Shown piece after piece: positions 56,103 through 64,000 of a stretch of DNA of 64,000 nucleotides (the stretch's first letter is position 1; each line of letters starts with the position of its first letter). A program made the position numbers and the translations under genes. Source of the stretch: Portunus trituberculatus (taxonomy: Eukaryota; Arthropoda; Malacostraca; Decapoda; Portunidae); NCBI RefSeq assembly GCF_017591435.1, contig NC_059303.1, positions 17,815,709-17,879,708 of the forward strand, in the 5' to 3' direction. The notes beneath the pieces were generated by a model that saw nothing but the letters and a program-made list of their open reading frames with translations, did not search any database and was not told the DNA's origin.

Positions 56103-56853
56103 GAGTTTCTCCACACTTCAGTGTTAATCCTATACTCGTAATTGGGGCTGCGACGTTTGGCGACGCCGCAGCCGGGGAATCCCGATAGGTCTCCCCCTCA
56201 GCAGCCTTCATATTTGAGTCGGATTATAACTGTTTTTAATATATGGGTGAAGGTTCGAATGAACAGTGTTAGGTTAAGTTAGATTAGGTTAAGTTTGGTT
56301 ACATAAAGTTAGGATCTATAAGGTTAGGTTGGATTACAAAAAACAAAGAAGTTAGGTTAGGTTAGCTTACAATTGGTTAGGTTAGGTTAAGAGCACTCAT
56401 TTAAACCTTCATTCATGTGTTAAGGACAGTTAATACAATATGTAGGCCCAACTTTTAGGTCAATTTTGAAGGACCTATTTTGCATATCTAGCCCAATAAG
56501 AAATTATCACTTGTGTGAATATTGTACAGATTGGAGAGGATTTGTTGCCCTACAGATTGCTCGAAAAGTGTTGTGGTGGACCTAATATTACTCTTGACCT
56601 GTACAAATATTCATGAAACGAATATTATGCTATCAATAATCAAGTATAATAGCTTACCTCCAGTTAGCTGGCGGAGCTCCTCAAACTGTTGCCTCATGAC
56701 ACTGGCAATCTGGGAGAAAACCTCCTGTCTCAGCTTGATTTTGTGGTAATCTGGTTGTTTAGGATCCCACACATTGTGGTGTTCTCTTATCAATTCCAAA
56801 CGCAGTGCCTTAGCCTCCCGTGACCAGGGAAGCTTTTCAAATTTCACACTCAT
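53714..56853 (-). CDS. MADF-domain protein, 272 residues, three exons
   Basis: MADF is a Myb/SANT-like DNA-binding domain found in arthropod transcription regulators and in the accessory protein of PIF/Harbinger transposons. Exons: 56853-56658, 54601-54405, 54139-53714; GT-AG junctions, total 819 nt ending in TGA. The MADF domain occupies about residues 15-95: ALRLELIREHHNVWDPKQPD with the H-x-x-x-W-D core, YHKIKLRQEVFSQIAS, and after the first intron VRIKFKNIRTYFLNLYRK. The tail has a Ser/Pro/Gln-rich linker, a basic TRKRKRP patch and a helical end with paired leucines. The start has A at -3 or A-rich context and no upstream in-frame ATG. Intron 1 holds a foldback transposon. The gene lies between Tigger-like ends, so it may be host, captured or domesticated. 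Confidence 0.75.
54655..54835. repeat. AACCT-rich (telomere-like) tract in MADF intron 1
   Basis: Multiple AACCTAA, AACCTAAT and AACCAA variants over about 180 bp; not a clean array. The opposite-sense motif (TTAGG) recurs at 56255-56400. Confidence 0.6.
55152..56480. mobile_element. Foldback transposon in MADF intron 1
   Basis: Left arm 55152-55277 and right arm 56157-56228 plus 56435-56480 are inverted copies: both carry TCCGACTCAAATATGAAGG, a CTGAGGGGG segment and GGCTGCGGCGTCGCCAA. The right arm is split by a 170-bp TTAGG-rich insert. A 49-codon ORF is inside. The centre also holds (GA)n, (GT)n and (AC)n runs (55850-56100). Confidence 0.75.
55555..55704 (+). pseudogene. Short ORF inside the foldback transposon
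   Basis: 49 residues: MEGEYLVRATRHRNLHSQEK, then IIYSVNKFCLEDSF and an acidic end. Resembles the N-terminus of some DNA-transposon or helix-turn-helix proteins; family not confirmed. Probably a relic of the parent element. Confidence 0.4.
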
Positions 56854-57079
56854 TGTTGTAAACACGAGGAACGCTCAGCTGATGATTTCCTCTTCTTGTG
56901 CCCACAATTGCCGACCTCGGGAGAAAATAACCAACATACTGGTTGCCGAGATTTCTCGAGAAAATTCGCCGACTTAGCCGCGAAATGCTGCCCACTTTGA
57001 ATCTCGGCAGAAAATTCTGGAGTTAGTTGCTTGTGCTCGGTGGTATCGAAAAAGCTCTGAAAACTCTGAACTCTAAAGG

Positions 57080-57390
57080 AACGTGACCCAAATTCTGTCA
57101 GGAGTAGCAAAGTGGCTCATGACGTAAAGAAAGGTGTCAAGATTTATCAAGAAATCTATGATGAAAAAACAAGAAAAACTAAACACTCCTCCATCTACTC
57201 GTTCTTCAAGCCAGTCAGACATGCCGTCCTTGTGCCGACCCTGCTGCAGCTGGCCTTTCCTCAATATTCTCTTTCTTCAAACCATTGAAACGTGCCGACC
57301 CTGCTACAGCTAGCCCTACTACATCTGCTTCCGACAGTGCAGACGACGACGTCTTATCCTCGTCTGCCCACGCAGCGGAAGATAAGTAAG
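57080..57390 (+). pseudogene. Tigger/pogo transposase C-terminal remnant
   Basis: Plus-strand reading in two frames: IYQEIYDEKTRKTKHSSIYS then FFKPV, followed by SSIFSFFKPLKRADPATASP, a Ser/Asp-rich stretch and a stop at about 57390. This Y-x-E-x-Y-x-x-K and F-F-K-P pattern closes Tigger/jerky-type transposases. The catalytic and HTH parts are not found between the left end (53508) and here; the MADF gene occupies that position on the opposite strand. Confidence 0.6.
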
Positions 57391-57414
57391 GGCTGAAATC
57401 CCTACTGTCCCTTA

Positions 57415-58604
57415 TGCTGGACTCACACATACATGATTGTGGTGCCCCGACAGGCACGATTGGAATCGGGGCTAAAAAGTGCACGATTGCTCCCGAAAAT
57501 GCAGGACAGGGCCGAGAGCCGAGAAAGACACGATTATCGGGCATATCGGGGGGAGTGATTGGGGTGGTGTTGCACCTAACGTGGCACTGCTGCCCCGACA
57601 TGAAATGATGATATGCTCGTTTCGGCGCGACAGGGGCGATGAACCCCCGACAACACCCTCATTTGCAAATTGCATCGCCCCATACGGCCTGGCAGGGGCA
57701 TATCATCGTTGCATATGGGGTGAAAAAAGCGATGGTACAGGTGTGTCGGAGCGACAACCCCGATGCATGCTAGACATATATATAGGCAGCCCACCACAAC
57801 ACCAGGTAAACGCTCCAGCACCAGCCCTCAATAGTGCCACATCACCAGTGACTCAACACCACCACAAGCATGGACAGTTCCACGAAGGAAATAATTATGC
57901 TGGGGGTATGTGGTATGAGATACCACTTACTGAGGGCTCTTGTCGTCGACCACTTTCTACTACCAGAGCCCAAACCAAGACGGAAGCGAAGGGCCTGGGT
58001 GTGACCCTACCTCCAGAAAAGACTGAAGTATGGACACTACGACACCCTCATGGACAAATTGTATAAGGAGAACCCAGACCTGTACAAGAATTACACCAGG
58101 ATGGACAGGGAGCTCTTTGACAGCATCGTTGAGGTCGTGACCCGGGGTGAGAGAGCCGACTGGCGTGATCGTGTCGCCGCTGCCTGGCAGAGCGGGCGGA
58201 ACGTCACCTGTGACGGTTGGAGGGAGCGGCGGTGCTGCCCTCTACATACGTCATCACAGTTTCCCCCGCCCCTGCCGCCCTTCGCGGCCCGCAAGGGGGC
58301 GATGGTGCAACGATAGCCCTGTACCATTCGCCCCTGGCGCCCATTTCGACCCGATATTCCTTGATAGCTACACTGTTTGACAGTTGTCGGCCAGTCGGCT
58401 GAAAATTTTGAGCAGGTTCAAAATTTTTGCCCCGATGCCAGGACATCCCCCGCAACGCCCGCATGCACTGTATGTTGCCCCATGACCCGAAACACCCAGA
58501 TCACACACGATTGATGCCCCGAAAGTGTTTTTTCGTCCCCCGATGCCAAATTTCAGCCATCGTGCCTGTCGGGGCACCACAATCGTGTATGTGTGAGTCC
58601 AGCA
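57415..58604 (+). mobile_element. PIF/Harbinger element with perfect TTA duplication and decayed transposase
   Basis: 1,190 bp flanked by TTA (57412-57414 and 58605-58607). The inverted ends read TGCTGGACTCACACATACA, then GATTGTGGTGCCCCGACAGG and CACGAT, mismatched at very few positions over about 45 bp. Inside, 58026-58170 encodes a Harbinger transposase N-terminal piece: KYGHYDTLMDKLYKENPDLY, NYTRMDRELFDSIVEVV. The catalytic DDE part is lost. Inserted about 25 bp downstream of the Tigger transposase stop. Confidence 0.9.
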
Positions 58605-58695
58605 TTAGCCTCAGGAAGGACATCATCTGAGAATACATGGCGATTGAATGGTACATAAAAAACATTTTCTGTTTATTTCTTTTGCGCAGTACTTT

Positions 58696-58816
<121 letters not shown>

Positions 58817-58894
58817 CATGATTATTTTCATGTATTTTTATTTCTGTAGGGGTGACTTTCGACGTGCTGGAACGCATTCCCTAATATTACATTT

Positions 58895-58982
58895 TATAAT
58901 GGGTTTGGTATACGGTAAATTCGATATGCAGTAAGGTTTTCAGGAACACATATGTACCAGATAACGAGGACTTATTGTACAC
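58895..58982 (-). mobile_element. Tigger/pogo-like element, right end
   Basis: Reverse complement reads ACAATAAGTCCTCGTTATCTGG-like, with AATTTACCGTATACC inward; matches the left end at 53508. If paired, the element spans about 5.5 kb with nested insertions. Confidence 0.7.
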
Positions 58983-59818
58983 AAAAAAAAACACATGGTA
59001 AAACAACACGACCACATCTTTCTCTAACAATCTTCTTCACTGTACTCTACTCAACTCAAATTACAGATTCTTCATTTCCTCAGTTACTCATCTTAAGCTC
59101 TCATGACATTTAGCATGTTAACATGTCATATATCTAACACTAGTAACATAATATCATCACTACACCACTACTTCGATGATCACTACATGCAAAGAATGAC
59201 AAAAAAATGACTTACAATAATACAGCATATATCACAAGACTACAAAGCATCTAGGAAAATACTCTAAGTATTATTCATGTAAAAGGCAAGGCAGAGGATG
59301 ACCCAAGGCTTAATGGTCAGAAACTCTTACCAGAGTGTCTTGTACCAAGTGTTCAAGGTAAGATCTATCTCCCTCTCTCTGCCATCCTCACCTTTCACTC
59401 TGCCTTATATATGCTCATCGTTACATTTAATTTTTTGGTGTGTGCTGTGACCATTGTTACATTTCAATTCACCACTGGGTCACATGTCTCTGATTCACCC
59501 TATTTTTCCTTTCTTTTATGAATTTCCTCAGTTATTTTTCATAGCATGCTGGATTCCCTTGTTACTTCTCGTAGCATGCGTACTTTTAATTGTATTTATC
59601 AAACATTTCAGAGCCATCTGATTAGAGCACCTAAGATTTTATGATACTCCCTCGTTTCTTGTATACCTGTGTCATGTTTTTTTTTTTTTTTTTTGTCAGC
59701 TATCTCTTTGTCACAGAGAGTTTAGGCTGCCATACAAAGATCTTTTGTGGAGATCCTCCATGGTTGTTAATCACTGACGGTCTGTCTTTAACACGCTTGC
59801 CTCTGTGGAAGCCTCGTC
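58983..59818. other. Non-coding spacer
   Basis: T run at 59679-59694. No gene or repeat family recognised. Confidence 0.3.
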
Positions 59819-60165
59819 TTTTTTTTTTTTTTTTTCCTCCCCAATGCTGTGGCCTATAGTGCCTGTAGGCATACTTGAAAAGTATGTGTGGGAAGCGCTG
59901 TTCAGCTTCTGCCCATTAAAAATTAGTGGTGTAGGCAATTTTATTTATAGTGGTACCCATGTTAGGGACCATATCACCACCCAAGCGCATCTTTGGTGTA
60001 ACCACCTAGAACCTGGGTATCATGGTGACATGCAGATAATTTTAAACCATTCGACAAATGGCATAGCTTCTAATCTAAGTGGTATGTGGTGGGATTCAAA
60101 CCTACGCGTGGATGTCTGCCCGATCCCAGGCGCACCACCTTATCCACTATGCTACTGCCTCGCAA
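59819..60165 (-). mobile_element. tRNA-derived SINE (family C)
   Basis: The minus-strand head GCGAGGCAGTAGCATAGTGG (A box) and GTAGGTTTGAATCCCACC (B box) are followed by an unrelated body and a poly(A) tail, seen as the T run at 59819-59835. Confidence 0.7.
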
Positions 60166-60196
60166 GGTCTCACATGCCTCACAACAGGAACAACTA

Positions 60197-60610
60197 AGAA
60201 ATTAACCTTCTTTTCTTTACCAATTTGTACTTCTTGTGTTACTGTCTTGTGTACTCCTATTGTACTCTCTGTTGGTGGGGGAGCCCCACCTATAGTTCCC
60301 CATTCCATTTTAGTCTTACGTACGTATGGGTGAGTGTCTGCGATCTGGTGTTGTGCTTGAAGGGCTGCTGTACAATTATTATCTCCTAAGATCAAAGGTA
60401 CTTCCTGGCCATGTACCTTTAACTTCCCTTCTTGAAAATCCAAACTTTCTCCCACACACGTGAGGAAATCAATCCCCAGCAGGCAAGGGTTTTCCAAGGC
60501 AGTGACTGGCAACCATTCCAGCACGCTTCCCATGCCAATGTTCACCATAACGGAGCCCCACATAGTGACACTGATTTGTGACGCCACACAGCTGTTGTGT
60601 AGCTTCTGGC
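60197..60610 (-). pseudogene. LTR-retrotransposon protease-region fragment
   Basis: The minus-strand frame reads SVLEWLPVTALENPCLLGID and FLTCVGESLDFQEGKLKVHG, then QEVPLI. The C-L-L-G-x-D-F-L block and following beta-strands match the second half of the retropepsin region of Gypsy-type elements. The catalytic D-T/S-G is upstream and missing; no RT follows. The far end reads into the head of the neighbouring SINE. Confidence 0.6.
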
Positions 60611-60782
60611 ATGATGCTCACATCCACCAAGTTCTTACTGGATGACAAGTTCTTACTGTACTATTAAATACTATGGCTTAAGTGTTTTACACGTGTTTTC
60701 GTGCACATAGAAAATATTAAACATTTCTCTTCTTATGGCAGAATAAAGTGATATATGTAAACCCTACGTACAGTAACATATA

Positions 60783-60850
60783 CAGTGTTCCCTCGCTATT
60801 TCGCGGTTTTTATACATACTCGTAGATACGTTCTGCGTATTTTTCGCTAT
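60783..60850 (+). mobile_element. Tigger/pogo-like terminal fragment
   Basis: CAGTGTTCCCTCGCTATTTC then GCGGTTTTTATACAT and a CGCTATATCACTG motif, resembling pogo/Tigger ends that begin CAGT with CTCGCTATTTCGCGG. No opposite end found. Confidence 0.5.
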
Positions 60851-61336
60851 ATCACTGGGTCTGTGGTGTCACTTATTAATGCTGTACGTACAATAATTCG
60901 GTAAGTTGGTGTGTAATAACGAAGATAATGTACTACGTAAAGCACTGTACATGTACTGTTCGTATGCAGCCTCACCCAACATCTTCCCATGTTGTATCCA
61001 AGGCCCATAGAATAGAAGTCTGTGGGTTCACCAACAGACCTCCCAGGACGTGTCTTTCTTGCACGGAAACATCACGCTCTCCCTCTGCCCGCTAAGCAAA
61101 TACCTGACACAGGAGACAAGTTTTGTGAAGGCTTCTGTGCCTCCTATTACCGCCCCACACCCTCTACTTGCCAGCAAGACTATCTCTCTCTCTCTCTCTC
61201 TCGACTGTCAGAACACTCTTTATTTCTCTTTGACCTCTCTCTCTCTCTCTCTCAACTGTCAGAGCACTCTTTCTCTCTTTGACCATTGATTGTATCATTA
61301 TCATATTTAATGATCTCAATACTCTTGCTGTTATTG
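60851..61336. other. Non-coding spacer
   Basis: Contains two short TC runs (61187-61202, 61236-61253) flanked by similar CGACTGTCAGAACACTCTTT-type sequence, i.e. a small direct duplication of about 55 bp. No gene recognised. Confidence 0.4.

Positions 61337-61367
<31 letters not shown>
61337..61367. repeat. (ATT)n microsatellite
   Basis: About 10 units. Confidence 0.9.
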
Positions 61368-61368
<1 letters not shown>

Positions 61369-61730
61369 ACATTTGCTCTTATTATTATTAATATTAATAT
61401 AGTGTTGCTGTCTTCGTTATTATCATTATTTAATTTTTACGTTACATATATAACAGGCAATTTATATCTACACAAGTAACTGAACGGGGACCTCTCAATA
61501 ACTAGACATCAGAAATTTACTTCTCAATAACTAAACATCAGAAATTTACTAATGTCTTAAGGTGCAAAATTACAAGCAAAAAAAATGATGGTTTTCATTT
61601 ATCACATACTACATACTACATATTATATACTACTGATAATTAAAACAGTCACACACTGCACAACTCGGCATTGTGACCGATGTTGGCGCGGAACAAAGAG
61701 AATGGGAGAGAGAAGCACGTGAACACTTAC

Positions 61731-61898
61731 CAGGCACTCAGGCAGCTTGCTAACTGAACCAACGTCCCCGCCCTGACTACTTGTGAACCCGCTGACATCA
61801 CTGATGCTCATATTAGACCCATTTTGAATGTCTTGTAAGTTGACCTTCTTTTCCATGGGCCTTGGTTGTATCTCGCCAGTCTCGTCCACACTGTAGAC
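61731..61898 (-). other. Possible coding exon, gene unknown
   Basis: Minus-strand frame VDETGEIQPRPMEKKVNLQD, then IQNGSNMSISDVSGFTSSQG and VSKLPECL up to a good GTAAGTG donor. Composition looks coding, but no partner exon was found and a hAT element sits at the 5' side, its target duplication overlapping the only candidate acceptor. Confidence 0.3.
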
Positions 61899-62485
61899 CA
61901 GGGGTATTCAATTAAAAGTCACTGAGGTCCAGTTCTTAAAATTTCCCCCAAGTAAAAGGTCCGAACGGAAGTCCAGCTTGTGTCTTATAGCCGTTCCCTA
62001 TGTCGACATTTTCATATGGATTCAACAGTATTTATTGTCTATTTTCAATGCAGGAAATGTTTAACAGAGTGCACAGCTAGCTCTTTTGCCCTAAATAAAA
62101 GTAGTCCCAGGCAAATAAATTTAAGGCCTTTATTTCAGATTAAAGAAAACAGAAATCTCAGAATAAAATAAATTGCGAGCAGAGCCAAAAAACCTTTTTT
62201 TCTCTCAAATTAATGAGGTCCCAGCCCATGGTGAAAGGTGCATGCCACCCAGATACCCACCACGCCCTTTGGTCATACCTGCCACCCTGCATAACCTTCC
62301 TACTGCAGGAAATTGAGTGTTCACGCTCTCACTGGCCTGTTGACACCCGCCAGCGTTGCACGGCGCCCCGCCACCCGCCACACCCTCCCTCCCCGCTGTC
62401 ACCCGGCCGCAGATTGGTCACGGGTCCGGACAGAACCATCGCTCGGTCCGGATCCGGACCGGGGTCCGCCATTTGGTGATGCCTG
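61899..62485. mobile_element. hAT-type non-autonomous transposon with 8-bp target duplication
   Basis: 587 bp bracketed by identical CTGTAGAC at 61891-61898 and 62486-62493. The left end begins CAGGGGTATTCAATTA; the right end's complement begins CAGGCATCACCAAATGG. 8-bp duplications and CAGG ends are typical of hAT. The interior right part is rich in CCGGTCCGGATCC-type motifs. No transposase. Confidence 0.92.
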
Positions 62486-62696
62486 CTGTAGACTGTCTCG
62501 CATACTGTATCTTAGTGTTGTGTTTGCGACAACTTTTTTGTTTAAGTAGTGATTCGTTAAGCACTTACAATGCCGCCTGTGCCCTGCGAAAGCTTCCTCT
62601 AGTGAGCCCAAGAGGAAGAGGAAGATGATGACCATCAGTGAAAGTGAAACTTTGCATATGATCAGAGAGGGCAGAAGAGGGTGAGTGTTACATATC

Positions 62697-62698
<2 letters not shown>

Positions 62699-62727
<29 letters not shown>
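62699..62727. repeat. (GA)n microsatellite
   Basis: About 14 units. Confidence 0.95.
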
Positions 62728-62729
<2 letters not shown>

Positions 62730-62772
62730 ATACTACCCAGCCCAATACCTCAGCCAACTTACACACACACAC

Positions 62773-63058
62773 GTAGCTCAGTGATTAGAGCGCTGGCTGC
62801 ACAAGCCAGAGGACCGGGGTTCGATTCCCCGGCCGGGTGGAGATATTTGGGTGTGTCTCCCTTCACGTGTAGCCCCTGTTCACCTAGCAGTGAGTAGGTA
62901 CGGGATGTAAATCGAGGAGTTGTGACCTTGTTGTCCCGGTGTGTGGTGTGTGCCTGGTCTCAGGCCTATCCGAAGATCGGAAACAATGAGCTCTGAGCTC
63001 GTTCCGTAGGGTAACGTCTGGCTGTCTCGTCACAGACTGCAGCAGATCAAACAGTGAA
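62773..63058 (+). mobile_element. tRNA-Val-like SINE, family A
   Basis: Head lacking the first acceptor-stem bases (GTAGCTCAGTGATTAGAGCG), anticodon arm CTGGC-TGCACAA-GCCAG, B box GGGGTTCGATTCCCC, full body, ends CAGATCAAACAGTGAATTAC. AC runs on both sides. Confidence 0.9.
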
Positions 63059-63074
63059 TTACACACACACACAC

Positions 63075-63211
63075 ACTTGGAACAGTTTGAGTGAGGAAGT
63101 GGTGTCAGCAAAGAGTGTGCATAGTTTTAAAGAAAAATAGGGTAAGTGTAGATATGGAGACGGGGCCACACGAGCATAAAGCCCAAGCCCTGTAAAACTA
63201 CAACTAGGTAA

Positions 63212-63213
<2 letters not shown>
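63075..63213 (+). mobile_element. CR1-like LINE, 3' end only
   Basis: Runs from CTTGGAACAGTTTGAGTGAG through ATGGAGACGGGG to CAACTAGGTAAATAC, then (AC)n. Matches the 3' end of 29835-31065. (AC)n on both sides. Confidence 0.8.

Positions 63214-63214
<1 letters not shown>

Positions 63215-63260
<46 letters not shown>
63215..63260. repeat. (AC)n microsatellite between two CR1-like pieces
   Basis: About 23 units: the tail of the 3' fragment on the left, abutting the next LINE piece on the right. Confidence 0.95.
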
Positions 63261-63261
<1 letters not shown>

Positions 63262-64000
63262 TACTTGACCTGGTATTCACAAAAAAGCCAGAGCTTCATC
63301 CTATCATACATTATCAGAATCCAATGGGAAGATGTGACCATGTAACATTAGAATTAGAAATGTATGAAGATGATGTGCTAAGATACAGGGAGGATTACAA
63401 AAAGGAGGGATTAAATTATGCAAGAGGAAATTTTGAAAAGTTAAGATAATTTTTTTTGTGGAATAGAATGTCGGAACATTATGAATGGAAAGACAGTACA
63501 GGGGAAACATGAATTATTCCTACAGAAATATAATGATGGAGTGAAAAAATACATACCAATCTATAGAGTAAAGAAAAGTATACAAGCTTGGTACAATTGC
63601 AATTGTATAGAAGCTAAGAGGGAAACAGATAAAGCTTGGAAGAAACTAAAAAAGCAGAGAAATGAAAGCAACAGACAGCAGGATAAGGATGCAAGAAATT
63701 AATATATTAGAGTAAGGAGAGAGGAAGAAAGAAACTTTGAGAAAGATGTGGTGCAAAAACAGCTAAGACGAACCAAAGCATTTGTACAAGTATATGAATG
63801 GTAAGATGAAAAATAAGGAAACAATAGAAAAAATAATTAAAGGAAGAAAAACATACCAAACAACAAAAGGAAATGAGTGAAATAATGAATGAGAGTTACA
63901 AAACTGTCTTCATTGAAGAAGATGAGTTTACAGAACCAAATAGGACATTGCACTGTCAAGGCTTGCAAGAAATCATAGTGCATAAGCAAGAAATTGGAAG
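63261..64000 (+). mobile_element. CR1-like LINE, endonuclease end and linker (runs off the right edge)
   Basis: Begins LLDLVFTKKPELHPII, the last endonuclease strand, then GRCDHVTLE (the S/C-D-H motif) and the helical linker: YKKEGLNYARGNFEKLR and, after a frame change, KSIQAWYNCNCIEAKRETDK, KKLKKQRNESN. RT would follow beyond the window. Stops and shifts show it is dead at least here. Confidence 0.75.

Overview
This is a eukaryotic, almost certainly arthropod, genomic window. Genes are intron-rich with GT-AG boundaries. Long (GA)n, (AC)n, (AT)n and (AAT)n microsatellites are everywhere, retroelements and DNA transposons are layered in the introns and spacers, and degenerate AACCT/TTAGG-type (arthropod telomere-like) motifs recur. 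The tRNA-derived SINEs plus extreme microsatellite load suggest a decapod crustacean; that placement is inference, not proof.

Four protein-coding genes can be read, all on the minus strand. From the left: (1) BRF1, the TFIIB-related subunit of the RNA polymerase III factor TFIIIB, as one coding exon running off the left edge. (2) SRP72, complete in 12 coding exons (632 codons plus stop) from 10053 down to 3792. (3) An adhesion (class B2) GPCR with signal peptide, repetitive glycosylated stalk, GAIN-like region, GPS and seven-helix domain, from 44593 down to 23832; 27 coding exons were placed with consistent splice phase except at one junction (exon 4 to 5). (4) A three-exon, 272-residue MADF-domain protein at 56853-53714, lying between the two ends of a Tigger/pogo-like transposon.

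The rest is mobile and simple-sequence DNA. 10.4-23.4 kb, between SRP72 and the GPCR, is a retroelement pile: a decayed I-type LINE with gag, endonuclease, RT and RNase H remnants, a jockey-like LINE, an internally deleted CR1-like LINE and several tRNA-derived SINEs. GPCR introns hold more CR1-like LINE, a tandem SINE pair, a 652-bp (GA)n tract, a 426-bp (AT)n tract and PIF/Harbinger elements. 45-53 kb is a spacer with SINEs, a piggyBac-type MITE, Harbinger-type elements and a Tc1 fragment. 53.5-59 kb is the Tigger/MADF/foldback/Harbinger nest. 59-64 kb has a retropepsin-like fragment, a hAT element with an exact 8-bp target duplication, a SINE and CR1-like LINE.

Most interesting: the splice donor of the GPCR exon just before the GPS is made by the (GT)n read-through of a SINE's (AC)n tail; SINEs and CR1-like LINEs are repeatedly flanked on both sides by (AC)n, suggesting insertion into or seeding of AC microsatellites; and an intact MADF gene sits between Tigger ends whose transposase survives only as a C-terminal remnant.
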